Assembly: GCA_963575745.1 (NCBI GenBank)
Contig: CAUYUJ010012692.1
Coordinates: 231,333-262,176 of the forward strand
From: Prorocentrum cordatum
Lineage: Eukaryota > Sar > Dinophyceae > Prorocentrales > Prorocentraceae
Direction of reading: 5' to 3'
DNA length: 30,844 bases
The translations under genes were made by a program, and so were the position numbers. The notes under the pieces were generated by a model. It was given only the letters and a program-made list of their open reading frames with translations. It ran no database searches and had not been told where the DNA came from. Below are positions 9,860 through 18,216 of this stretch, piece after piece (position 1 is the stretch's first letter; each line of letters begins with the position of its first letter).

Positions 9860-10646
9860 CCCGGCGAGGGAGCGCAGACGCCTCGCCCCAGCATGGCCCA
9901 GCCCCCCTGTCACAGACGCGCCCCGCGACGCCCTCGAAACCTGGAGGCCCGCCCTCGGGGGCCAGGGCGAGACAGTGTGCACGTGGTCGCAGTGGAACCG
10001 GGACCGCGACAGGCAGTGGGATCGCGCCACCTGGAACGACACTGCCTCAATGCAGGAGGCCCCAGGCTGCAGGGGCTGGGGGGGGTGACTGGACCGGCTG
10101 CGCCGAACCCCCCGGTCTGGCACCCAGTGGTCACCGCGCTGGTCTCACCCAGAGAACTGGAGTGAGACCTGGGCCGAGGTGGTCAACCGCCTCAAAGGTG
10201 CGCGCGGCGCTCTCTTCGAGGATGGGCGGAACAAGGCCTGCGGCAAGCGGGACAATTCGTGCCGTGGCAAAGGCGCCTACAACCCCAGAGGCCATGAGGC
10301 GCGCAGCCAGGCCTTTGTGGCTAAGCTGGCCACCGTCAACAACGACAAGCCGCCAGGGGCAAACTGTTGGGAAAAAGGCGAGAGGCAAGCGGCTCAGCGA
10401 GGCCACCTGGCCTGCAGGAGACCAAATCCGGCCCACGAGGGCTCCGAGGCGCCGGATGCCGCGCGGCCACCATGCAGGGCGACCCTGGGAGCACCGCCGG
10501 ACCCCCGGCCTCGCAGCAGCCGGCGGGCGCCCAACCCTGCGACCCACGCACGCGCCCCACCAGTCCGCGCACCGGCTAGGCGCCCCCGACCACCTGGCGA
10601 CTCCGACGATTGCGGAAGGCTTTCCGGCCAAGAAGGCCGCCGCTAG
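9860..10646 (+). pseudogene. Trp-rich gag-like coding relic with a possible broken zinc knuckle
   Basis: Frame 3 reads as protein with repeated tryptophans: ETWRPALGGQGETVCTWSQW, NRDRDRQWDRATWNDTASMQ, then a TGA at about 10086-10088, and in the same frame QWSPRWSHPENWSETWAEVV followed by NRLKGARGALFEDGRNKACG. Near 10365-10415 it gives CWEKGERQAAQRGHLAC, in which a Cys, a GH and a final Cys resemble a decayed CCHC knuckle. After that the sequence becomes Pro/Arg-rich. Trp-rich segments followed by a zinc knuckle are typical of gag-like proteins of retroelements, so that is the best guess, but no protease, integrase or RT follows. No start assigned; its upstream edge abuts the small 174-bp element. 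Function uncertain. Confidence 0.4.
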
Positions 10647-11289
10647 GACGGCAGTGCTCGCCGACCCCGGCGCCGCGCGTGACTTCTCGACCAGACTGCG
10701 CACCAGTTAGGCGCGCCTCTGCCTGGCTTCGCGGATGAGCGCGGCGGGCCTCAGAACCCAGAGGGTTGCCGCTTTCTCCGCCGTTTTGCGCCCCAGGTAG
10801 CTGTTTCCGCGGCACCTGGCCCCGCCGCCAACGCCGGCGCCCCCCCAGCCCATGCAGGAGGGCGCCAGTCGATGCGCCAGTCGGGCGCGTTGCTGCCACG
10901 CATCCGCCGCGCGCCCGCCGCTCGGGACTCTTCCGAGCTGTCCAGCCCAGGCAGTGCGCGGCGGTGCCTGGGCGGCCCCCCCCCTCGCCTCGCCACCCCC
11001 CCGCCGCTTGCCCCCGCCGCCCCCCCCGCCCGGCGGACTGCTCACTGGGTCTCCCCGCCGACGGCGCTGTTTGCGCACCCCCCGCGCCTTGCAGGAGCCC
11101 CTTCCATGTCGCAGTGTGCGCTGCCGGGGGGTCCCACTGCTGCGGCTTGGCTTCGGGTCCGCCTCCTCCCCGGCGGCCGCCGGCCTGGCGCCTGCTGGCC
11201 CCGCGCAGTGGCCCGACCCTCCTCCGCCAGATCCCAGGCCGCGACGCCGCGCGCCTGCCCGGGGACTGCTCGCCCCCCCCGCCGCACGC

Positions 11290-11730
11290 CGCCCTCGCCT
11301 AGCGAGCAGCGCGCCATGCCGGTTTTTCCGACGCCGCCTTGCAGCCCTTGCGCGCACAGGCGGTCTTGCCCATGTCCGCGGTCTCGCCGCCCGACTTGGG
11401 GGCCACCGCCGTTGCGGCTCGCCTCCCATTCTACCGCGCCTTTCCCGCGAAGCGACCTGTCGGGCTCGTCTTTGCCCCCCATGGGGCTCCGCCCGCGCGT
11501 GACTTGCACTGGGCGACGCCTTACTTCTTGCCGTGATGCCGCGCACCGGCCACGGAGAGGCACTTCCCCTGCGCCCGGCATTCATCCCCATGCCCCGCGG
11601 CGGGCCCGGCTGCCCCTGCAGCGTGCCTCGCCGCCGCCGCCCCGGGCCCCCTCGGCCGCTGCGGCGCCGGCGCCCCCCCCTCCCCGCCGCCGCCGGAACC
11701 TGCGCCGCTACCCCGTCTGCCTGACGGCAC
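11290..11730 (-). pseudogene. Cys- and Lys-rich coding relic with three in-frame stops
   Basis: One minus-strand frame keeps a protein-like, GC3-rich reading over the whole stretch: HGDECRAQGKCLSVAGARHH, TAA (11521-11523), AQCKSRAGGAPWGAKTSPTG, TAG (11431-11433), TAVAPKSGGETADMGKTACA, RKGCKAASEKPAWRAAR, TAG (11299-11301). Paired Cys residues (CRAQGKC, CARKGC) hint at small metal-binding units, but I do not recognise the family. Larger open frames on both strands across 10707-11822 (370 and 316 codons) are Arg/Pro/Gly/Ala-rich and look like by-products of GC richness. Constant frame with several stops suggests an old relic rather than an intron-containing gene. Confidence 0.35.
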
Positions 11731-11822
11731 CCTGGCCCGCCGGTCGCTTGCTGCTCCCGCTCTTCCATTTGCTGGGCCCTGCCCGCACTGGGGTTGCTGG
11801 ACTCACCCTCCGGGCGCACTGA

Positions 11823-12286
11823 GACGCCGACCCGCAGCTGCTGCCAGGGGCTACCCGTCAGCCTGGCCGCGCCCGCGCACTTGCCGCAGCATCACTGCGT
11901 GAGTGTGCCCCCGCGCCTCGTCTCTTCTCCGCGGCCGCCTCCTTCCCTCCCCCCTCTTGCATGCGGGCGAATTCGCGCTGCGGTGTCCCGGCTTCGCCCC
12001 GACGCGCGCGCGCGCGTGATGATGCTTGCAGCCGTTGCAATGGTGTGTTGTTGGTTTACGTTATCCGTGTCTGTGATTGATGCATGGAGGTACTTTGCGG
12101 TACTGGTATTTCGGTGTCGGTGTAATCGTTTGGTGAACCATCGCGGTGCTGCATGTGATTGGTGAATCATGCGTGAGTGTCGGTGTCTGTCCTTGGCGTG
12201 CGCTATTGACGTATGTGTTGGATGCTTGTGGACGGCATGAAACCGGGGCGCCTGTCATGCTATGTTTGGGGTACGTCCCTGCTGTA
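11823..12286. other. Stretch with no recognisable feature
   Basis: GC-rich up to about 12030, then noticeably richer in T and G (GTGTTG, GGTTTACG, GTGTCGGTG-like runs) up to the small element at 12287. A 123-codon open frame from 11794 crosses both halves and is not protein-like. No RNA gene, promoter or repeat array seen. Confidence 0.5.
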
Positions 12287-12454
12287 TTCAGGAAGGAAAA
12301 AAACACACAGACACAATTAATCGTCGACCCCCCCCCGAAAATATAGGAACATATGGGAAGCGGGGGGGGGAGACAAAGAACCCCGAACATATGGGAAACG
12401 ATGGGGCATCCATGTATTCGTGTGTATTTTTCGTGTGCCCCAGGGCCCCTTCAC
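12287..12454 (+). mobile_element. Small non-autonomous element, family A copy 2 (GTA-flanked)
   Basis: A 168-bp segment beginning TTCAGGAAGGAAAAAAACAC and ending CAGGGCCCCTTCAC, flanked by GTA on both sides (12284-12286 and 12455-12457). It shares ends and the inner block GACACAATTAATCGTCGA (GACACAATGAATCGTCGA in copy 1) with 8994-9115, but has a longer middle with an internal near-duplication of CATATGGGAA (12352, 12389). The element may be transcribed or simply a MITE; no coding capacity. Confidence 0.7.
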
Positions 12455-12459
12455 GTAGG

Positions 12460-13450
12460 GCAGGCCGTCGCGATCCTCACGACCCCCCGGGCTCCCGGGG
12501 CCCGGCGGCCGCGGCGTGCGGGGCTGGCGGGCGGGACACGCTGGGCACTCGGGGGCCCCGGGGCTCGGCGGCCGCGGCCTGCAGAGCAGGGGGCGGACCT
12601 TTGCTCTCAAACACCACAGCGTCGGCCCTCGAGGGCAGAGTCGGCGGCGAGCGAGGGCGAGAAGCGAAAGGGAAGAGGGCCCTCTCAGAAGGCGGCGGGG
12701 CCTTCCAGATGCCCTCGCGCCCTCGGCGAGGTCTTGTTTCTGCGGCCTCGGGGAGGGCGTGGGCAATGTCTCAGATTGCGGGGGGGGGTCCGAGCCTTCT
12801 GAGGAGGCCCGCCCCTTTTCACTACCCCCCCCTCGCTCGCCGCCGGCAAAAGCACCACGCAGCAGCCGGGTGGAGGAGGCCGAACCAGCCAGAGCAGGAC
12901 GGCCGCGCGCCGCTGCGGCGACGCCGCGGGCGCGGCGGCGACCACGCGCGCCGTTGCGGCGACGCCGCGGGCGCCGGCGGTCCAGGTGGCAGCGCCGCCG
13001 TTGTCGGCGGTCCGTCCGTCATCCGAAGAATTCGGCCCTCCCCCAGGTCCTCGAGCCTTCGACGTCGTGGACCCCCCTCGAAAGCCTCAGTCGGAACCCT
13101 CCCCGAGCCCTCGGCCCTCGAACGCGCCGCCGTCGACGTCGTCGTCGTGGTCGTCGCCGTCGGTCGCCGTGGCGCCGTCCGCTGGTCGTCGCTCCGCCGC
13201 CGCCGCCACGGCGCGGGGTTCGGCAGGAACGCGACGCGCAGAACGGGCTGTCGTCCGTGCGGGCCGAGCTGCACGAGGCGCGGGTGCAGCTGCAGGCGCG
13301 ACCGGCGCGCCGCAGTTGCGCGCAAAAGCGGGCTCTTCTTTTTCGCACCTTTTTTCGGGAGGCGCCAACTGGCCCAGAGCACGCGGTCATTAGTGTATCT
13401 CTGGGAAGAGAAATCCCGGGGAGGCTTGTCCAAGAAGGGGGGGTGCTGAA
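12460..13450 (+). other. GC-rich stretch; one long but weak open frame
   Basis: A 318-codon frame (12516-13472, plus) is open but mostly Arg/Pro/Ala-rich, typical of GC-rich non-coding DNA. Its last third is more protein-like: RQERDAQNGLSSVRAELHEA then RVQLQARPARRSC and a final GREIPGRLVQEGGVLKG, so a short exon around 13215-13470 cannot be excluded. The stretch also contains a tandem pair of GCGGCGACGCCGCGGGCGC (about 12916 and 12956), a duplicated GGCGGCCGCGGC block (about 12502 and 12567), a GTC-rich patch (13130-13165), and a CGAGCCTTCTGAGGAGGCC motif (12791) that recurs as GAGCCTTCTGAGAAGGCCC near 22028. Confidence 0.3.
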
Positions 13451-13684
13451 GGGTTGTCCAGATCCCCGCTGAGAACAGTTTTGGCGGAGATTGCTTGGTT
13501 TTGTTGTATCGGCTTTCTGTTAATCGAGCATTGCTTTTGTGTTGAGAACATTAGTACGTTCGTTATTGGTGTGAGAGCAGTCGTTTGCTCGAAGATGGTA
13601 GGCCTGCAGCAATGCCAGGGCCGTCGGTCCATGCTCAAGATTGGCCTGGAGTGCGCGGCCCGCTCCCCTTATGTATCCCTACCA

Positions 13685-13843
13685 TTAAGTCGGGCCTCTT
13701 CCTCTACAGGGGGGATATTCAAAAATAGTCAAAAAATAGTATGGGGACTATTGTTGGAGTATTTTTTATCATTTTTGGTAATATTTGGAGTATCTTCAAT
13801 TTTTCCTCGAAGATCCCCCGGTTGGGGGACAGGCCCGACTTAA
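13685..13843. mobile_element. AT-rich inverted-repeat element bounded by TTAA
   Basis: Left end TTAAGTCGGGCCT (13685-13697) and right end AGGCCCGACTTAA (13831-13843) form a perfect 13-bp inverted repeat; a second inverted block, GGGGGATATTC against GAAGATCCCCC, lies just inside. The interior (about 13715-13805) is strikingly A+T-rich against GC-rich surroundings. Outside the TTAA the flanks do not pair, which fits TTAA being the target duplication, as in piggyBac-type elements. At 159 bp it cannot encode a transposase. A hydrophobic open frame over 13454-13843 runs through it but lacks an ATG start and is not credited. Confidence 0.85.
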
Positions 13844-14048
13844 CCTTACCAGGCCTCGCCGTCCTTGCAGGTGTGTACGTCGGCAGCCGTCCCGTCGAGA
13901 GCAGCTCCTGGCCGTGATCTCCCGCGAGGGTGGGCGTCCCGAGGTGGGCGCCGAGCGAGTGCGAGGGCCTGGAGCGCCCGAGGGTCCGAGGCTGTCTGCA
14001 GATGGCCGTCGGCGCTTCGCGCGACGGGCTCGCTGCAGTCTGCGTATC

Positions 14049-14257
14049 CCACTCTCTCTCTCTCTTTCTCTCTCCCTCTCGGTCTCTATCTCACTACCTG
14101 TCTCTTTTTTTGTTTCTCTCTCTATATCTCTTTTTTTCTCTCTCTCTCTCTCCCTCTATCTATAATCTATTTATATAGACATATACACATACATACATCA
14201 CTACCTTTCTCTCTCTCTCTCACTACCTCTCTCTCTCTCTCTCTCTCTCTCTCCCCC
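14049..14257. repeat. CT microsatellite with an AT-rich middle
   Basis: Long imperfect (CT)n with TTTTTT, TATATC and CACTACCT interruptions, and a short AT-rich piece (about 14158-14198, TATTTATATAGACATATACA-like) dividing it. Strong pyrimidine bias on the plus strand. Confidence 0.95.
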
Positions 14258-14440
14258 TGCAGATCCCCACCGCATCGAAGCAGTCAAGTCGGGGGGGGGT
14301 GCGCCGTGTACAGCCTCCGTGGGCCCTCGCCGGGCCCCCGGGGACCAGGAGGCGACTCGGGAGGAAGAGCCACCTCTGGGGAGCTGATCAGAACTTCCTG
14401 GGGGCCCCGCATCGCAAAAGTCAGGGCGTCGGAGGCCCCC

Positions 14441-14519
14441 TCCTCCTCCTCCTCCTCCTCCTCCTCCTCCTCCTCCTCCTCCTCCTCCTCCTCCTCCTCC
14501 TCCTCCTCCTCCTCCTCCT
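14441..14519. repeat. (TCC)n microsatellite, about 26 uninterrupted units
   Basis: Seventy-nine bases of pure TCC, preceded by GGCGTCGGAGGCCCCC. The purity contrasts with the other TCC/GGA tracts nearby and suggests a recent expansion. It gives poly-Ser, poly-Leu or poly-Pro frames that are not genes. Confidence 0.97.
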
Positions 14520-14830
14520 GGGCCCCCCCCTCTCTCTCGCCCTATCTCCCCTCGGGGCCTCGGGCGTTCTCGTCGGCTCCTGGCGGGCTGTCCTGCCTCG
14601 AGGCTCGCGCCCCAGCAGCTGCGGCCCTCGCCGAGGGCCTCTCCCCGGGCGGGGGGGGGGGCCCGAGCCTCCCCGTGCCGGCCGCGGGGGGCCCGAGCCG
14701 TGGCTTCCGAGGGGCCGCCCGACCCTTCGCCGGAGGGAGCTCCGGCGCGCGGCCTCCGGGAGGCGCGCGGGGGGGGGGGGGGTGCTCGGAGGAGGGCCAG
14801 GCCTGGGCATCCCGCAGTCGTGAAGGATTA

Positions 14831-15004
14831 CCCTGAGATCCTGGCGTTGCAATTTTTTGACAGCGGGGGTCGTAGCTCAATTTCGGGCCCCAGGACCCTC
14901 ACAGATCGATATGGCTCGAAAAATGACGCAGAAAGATACGGTCCAGGGCTCTGGGCGTGATTGTTTGCGATGTTGCAATTTGTTTGCAACGTCGGATCTC
15001 AGGG
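14831..15004 (+). mobile_element. 174-bp terminal-inverted-repeat element, family B copy 2
   Basis: Same length and ends as 9633-9806 (CCCTGAGATCCTGGCGTTGC ... GCAACGTCGGATCTCAGGG), here with TA on both sides (14829-14830 and 15005-15006). The two copies differ at about a dozen positions by eye, several near the inner edge of the right inverted repeat. Same orientation as copy 1. The different dinucleotides flanking the two copies support independent insertion rather than segmental duplication. Confidence 0.87.
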
Positions 15005-15122
15005 TAGCACGGCGGGAAGTGGTTCGCTCGTTTCGGCCTCTGGGGTCCCTCACCGGGCCTCGGGGCCGCGGAGAAACGACCCGGGGCGAAGAGCTGGTCC
15101 TGGGGAATGGGCCGAGGCCTCT

Positions 15123-15170
15123 GGGGGTCGACGTCATGAAAAAATCATGACGTCAGTCTGGGTTTGGGAC
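15123..15170 (+). repeat. Palindromic GACGTCATGA element, copy 1
   Basis: A perfect 10-bp inverted repeat GACGTCATGA (15130-15139) and TCATGACGTC (15145-15154) around AAAAA, followed by AGTCTGGGTTTGGGA. Related copies are at 19917-19960 (same orientation) and 16205-16250 (opposite orientation). The upstream 60 bases also resemble those before 19917 (GGGCCTCGGG, GGGGAATGGG). Confidence 0.8.
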
Positions 15171-15436
15171 AACGGCGGCCCTCCCGCCCATCCAAAGTCT
15201 TGGCTCAAGATCGCTCCCCGGAACCCGCCCAGCCCCTGTCTCGAGGCGGATCCGCCACGACCGCGACTGCGACCACGACGACAGCACACACGGTGCAGAA
15301 AAGGCCGAGAGGCAGTTTGGCAGGGCAATCTCTTGGCAGGCGCCCAACGACGCACGCGCCGCGGACGCCCAGTCACCCCCCTTGAGAGGGGCGGGGGCGG
15401 TCCGAGCCCTCTCCCTTGTGCATCCCGGGGGGGGCC

Positions 15437-15554
15437 CTCCTCTTCCTCCTCCTCCTCCTCCTGCTCCTCATCCTCCTCCTCCTCATCATCATCCTCCTCT
15501 TCCTCCTCCTTTTCCTCCTCCTCCTCCTCCTCCTCCTCCTCCTCCTCCTCCTCC
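15437..15554. repeat. (TCC)n tract, left arm of a large inverted structure
   Basis: Imperfect TCC units with TTCC, CTG and ATC interruptions, preceded by GGGCCC. Together with the GGA tract at 15817-16131, which ends in GGGCCC, it can pair as a long hairpin around a 262-base loop. Confidence 0.95.
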
Positions 15555-15816
15555 GTCCAAAAAAAATTCACGCTTTCAGAAGTAGGAGCCCCTAAGTGCA
15601 AGCACTGTCTGGGGAACACCCCGGGGGTTCGGTTGCTGGCTGTGCACACGCACCGACCCTGACCAGGCCCATCTCGGCTCCAGTGAGTGGTAGCCGTGCA
15701 AGCGCCCTTCTGCCCAGGCCGAGAGGTCTCATCTTCCTCGATCCTGAAGCCCAGGATGGGCCTCGCCAGGGTGGGCACAGGCGCACAGTTTGTCGCTCGA
15801 GGCGCCAGTCCCGTTA
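15555..15816. other. Unique loop between TCC and GGA arms
   Basis: A non-repetitive stretch beginning GTCCAAAAAAAATTCACGCT. It contains CGAGAGGTCTCATCTTCCTC and two GCACAGG-like pieces, but no credible gene, RNA motif or repeat. Confidence 0.5.
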
Positions 15817-16131
15817 GGGAGGAGGAGGAGGAGGAGGAGGAGGAGGAGGAGGAGGAGGAGGAGGAGGAGGAGGAGGAGGAGGAGGAGGAGGAGGAGGAGG
15901 AGAAGGAGGAGGAGGAGGAGGAGGAGGAGGAGGAGGGGGAGGAGGAGAGGAGGAGCAGGAGGAGCAGGAGGAGCAGAGGAGGAGGAAAGAGGAGGAGGAG
16001 GAGGAGGAGGGGGGAGGGGGGGAGGAGGAGGGGGGAGGAGGAGGAGGAGGAGGGGGAGAAGGAGGAGGAGGAGGAGGAAGAGGAGGAGGGGGAGGAGGAG
16101 GAGGAGGAGGAGGAGGAGGAGGAGGAGGAGG
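15817..16131. repeat. (GGA)n tract, right arm of a large inverted structure
   Basis: About 315 bases of GGA with AGGGGG, GAGCAG and GAAA interruptions. It ends GAGGAGGGCCC, the reverse complement of the GGGCCCTCCTC that opens the TCC tract at about 15432. One strand is purine throughout, suiting triplex formation. The Glu-, Arg- and Leu/Pro-rich frames are repeat artefacts. Confidence 0.96.
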
Positions 16132-16204
16132 GCCCACAGACGCCCCGACCACCGCCCGCCGAGCAGCGGGGAGAAGCGGTCGGTACCGTGCAACGGGGTC
16201 TGGG

Positions 16205-16250
16205 CTTGCATCCCAGACCCCCTCGAGCCATGAAAAAGTCACGACTGGAG
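16205..16250 (-). repeat. Palindromic GACGTCATGA element, inverted diverged copy
   Basis: On the minus strand this reads GTCGTGACTTTTTCATGGC followed by GAGGGGGTCTGGGATG, matching the GTCGACGTCATGA...GGGGGTCTGGGAT order of the copy at 19917-19960, with diverged stem. Its position outside the GGA arm mirrors that of the copy at 15123 outside the TCC arm. Confidence 0.6.
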
Positions 16251-16435
16251 GTTTTTCGCTATCAGTAAGGGCTTCGTCCCCTGCCGACGGCCCCGTCTTT
16301 CGGATAATGAGTTACGCAAGAGCTGAATCATGAGGCCTCGGCGCCGCCGTGAAGCAGCATCGGCAAGAGAAATCGAGATTTTGATGATATTGTTGAACTC
16401 AGCGTTGCATTTTGAACCTCCCCGGTTTCCAACAT

Positions 16436-16533
16436 AATTTCGGACATGTGGCAAATCCCATTGGTTTTTCGACTCTGACCCTGCTGATCTGCGTGAGGGG
16501 TGCCGCCGAATTTCAGACATGTGGCAAATCCCA
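16436..16533. repeat. 25-bp direct repeat pair 73 bp apart
   Basis: AATTTCGGACATGTGGCAAA (16436 on) and AATTTCAGACATGTGGCAAA (16509 on), both continuing TCCCA. A single base differs. They lie in a moderately AT-rich island (16263-16540) between the GGA tract and the 41-bp array, in which I see no gene. Confidence 0.85.
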
Positions 16534-16539
16534 AGAATT

Positions 16540-16826
16540 GTGGCTTCGGAGACGCGAATCATTAGTAAATCATGAGGGACTATTGTTTCCTGGCCGAGAA
16601 TATAGCGTAATCTACTAGGGATTATGGTTTCGGGGACGCGAATGTAATACAATTCTAGCGTAGTTTACAAGGGTTGATGGCTTTGGAGACGCGAACACTG
16701 TTTAATTTACAGTGGCTTCGGATACGCGAATAGCGCGTAATTTGCGAGGATGGAGGGCTTCGGTGACGCGAATACAATGTAATGTACTGTGGATTATGGC
16801 TTCGGATACACGAATCGCACGTAAAT
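16540..16826. repeat. 41-bp tandem array, left part
   Basis: About seven degenerate units around TATGGCTTCGGAGACGCGAA followed by an AT-rich spacer such as TATTGCGTAATTTACAAG. The array is cut off at 16827 by a GGTTCGAACCCC palindrome and resumes in the same orientation near 17925. Confidence 0.88.
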
Positions 16827-16935
16827 CGGTTCGAACCCCTCGGGGTTCGAACCTCTCCCCCCCCCCAGCTCATCATGAAAAGGGGGGGGGGTCACTACCG
16901 GTTCGAACCCCCCCCCCCCCTCGAAAACCGAGTGG
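16827..16935. repeat. TTCGAA palindrome and left 38-bp inverted repeat
   Basis: GGTTCGAACCCC (16828-16839) and GGGGTTCGAACC (16842-16853) form a perfect 12-bp inverted repeat with a 2-base loop. After a C tract and a G tract, 16893-16930 is a 38-bp sequence whose reverse complement recurs at 17595-17632 with one difference by eye. Confidence 0.85.
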
Positions 16936-16965
16936 GGGTGCGGACAGAGGTGGGGACGGTGTTGG

Positions 16966-17520
16966 TGGGACAGTGGTGAGGGGACAGCGGGACACTGGTG
17001 GGGACAGTGGGACAGTGGGACAGTAGAGGGCCGGTAGTGGGTAGTGGTGGGGACAGTGGTGGGGACAATGGTGGGAACAGGGGGGACAGTGGACAGTGGT
17101 GGGGACGGTGGTGGTGGGGACAGTGGTGTGGGCACAGTGGGAATGAGGTGGAAACAATGGGACAGTGGAGGGTACAATGGTGGTGGGGACAGTGGTGAAG
17201 GCGGTGGCGAGGACGGCGGTGGGACAATGGGACAGGGGTACAGTGGGGACAGTGGTGGGGACAGTGGGGACAGTGGTGGGAACAGTGGGACAGCTCAGTG
17301 GGACAGCGGCGGAGTCAGTGGGACAGTGGGGACTGTGGGGATAGTCGGGCAGTGGTTGGGGCCGTGGAGACAGTGGGGAGAGTGGAACCGTGGTGGGAAC
17401 AGTGGTGGGGACAGTGGGGAGTGCGACAGTGGTGGGGGCACTGGTGGGGACACAGTGGGGACAGCGGTGGTGAGGACAGTGGTGCTGGGAACAACAGTGG
17501 AGGATGTGATGCGGACGGTG
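16966..17520. repeat. GTGGGGACA minisatellite
   Basis: Imperfect units of 9-12 bases built on GTGGGGACA and GTGGGACA, almost entirely G, A and T on the plus strand. One frame reads Gly-Asp-Ser repeats; not credited as coding. Enclosed by the 38-bp inverted repeats at 16893-16930 and 17595-17632. Confidence 0.93.
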
Positions 17521-17570
17521 GTAGGGACCGGGAGTCGTTTGCTGGCGGTGAGTGGGGGGGTGGGGAGGGG

Positions 17571-17730
17571 TTCGAACCGGTAGTGATCCCCCTCCGGTTT
17601 TCGAGGGGAGGGGGGGGTTCGAACCGGTAGTGTGACCCCCCCTGGTTTTCCGGATCCGGAGGGGGGGGGGGGAGGGGTTCGAACCGGCAGTGACCCCCCC
17701 CCCCGGTTTTCGAGGGGAGTGGGGGGGGGG
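17571..17730. repeat. Three tandem copies of the TTCGAACCGG repeat, right inverted-repeat side
   Basis: TTCGAACCGGTAGTG-like units start at 17571, 17618 and 17678, each followed by a C-rich run, GGTTTTC and a G-rich run. The middle one (with the preceding CGGTTTTCGA, 17595-17632) is the mate of the left inverted repeat at 16893-16930. Confidence 0.88.
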
Positions 17731-17842
17731 GGGGAGGGGTTAGGGGAGGGGGGGGGGGGGTTGCCGGGGGAGGGGAGGGGGGGGGAGTGGTTTCCAGCAG
17801 GGGGGGGGGGGATTTTCGGAGGGGGGGGGGGGGGGGGGGCGA
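17722..17842. repeat. Extreme G-tract region
   Basis: Many runs of 8-20 G on the plus strand, separated by A, TTA or TTTTC. It is a strong candidate for G-quadruplex formation, and run lengths are likely to be unreliable in the assembly. Followed by GAACCCCGGGTTC (about 17842), a palindrome related to the one at 16828. Confidence 0.9.
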
Positions 17843-17924
17843 ACCCCGGGTTCCGGAGGAAAAGATTGGCAATTTCCACAGTAAAGCGGCGGTGGATCAC
17901 GCTCTCTCTTGTATCATTTACACA

Positions 17925-18216
17925 GGTTTATGGGTTCGGAGACGCGAATATGTTGTAATGTACGAAGGTGTATGGCTTCGGGGACGCGAATACTGCGTGA
18001 TTTATAAGCGTTTGTAGCCTCGGAGACGCAAGCATTGTATACATTACGCGGGTTTATGTGTTCGGGGACGCGAATATGGCGTATTTTGCAAGGGTTTATG
18101 GCTTCAGGGACGCGAATATTGTATAATTCGCGAGGGTTGATGGCCTCGGGGAGGCGAATATAGAGTAATGTGAAGGGTTATGGCTTCGGGGGCGCGAATG
18201 TCATGTATTGGAGTGG
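17925..18216. repeat. 41-bp tandem array, right part
   Basis: About seven units, better preserved than the left part: GGTTTATGGCTTCGGGGACG then CGAATATTG and an AT-rich spacer ending AAG or GAG. Same orientation and unit as 16540-16826. Confidence 0.9.

Noticed and set aside
10707-11822. 370-codon minus and 316-codon plus frames
   Set aside because: Both are low-complexity Arg/Gly/Ala or Pro/Ala/Arg; the protein-like signal is in a different minus frame.
13454-13843. 130-codon frame with a hydrophobic N-terminal stretch, possibly a secreted or membrane protein
   Set aside because: It lacks an ATG at the start and its second half is the TTAA-bounded element.
15200-15209. Possible spliced-leader relic: TTGGCTCAAG equals the last ten bases of the dinoflagellate spliced leader
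   Set aside because: The preceding bases do not match the rest of the leader, and a 10-base match can arise by chance in a window this size.
15134-16231. Ser- and Glu-rich frames of up to 365 codons
   Set aside because: Produced by TCC/GGA tracts; no unique protein sequence inside.
16828-16853. Possible tRNA gene, because GGTTCGAACCCC matches the B-box consensus
   Set aside because: The match is part of a palindrome, and no A box, anticodon arm or acceptor stem can be drawn around it.
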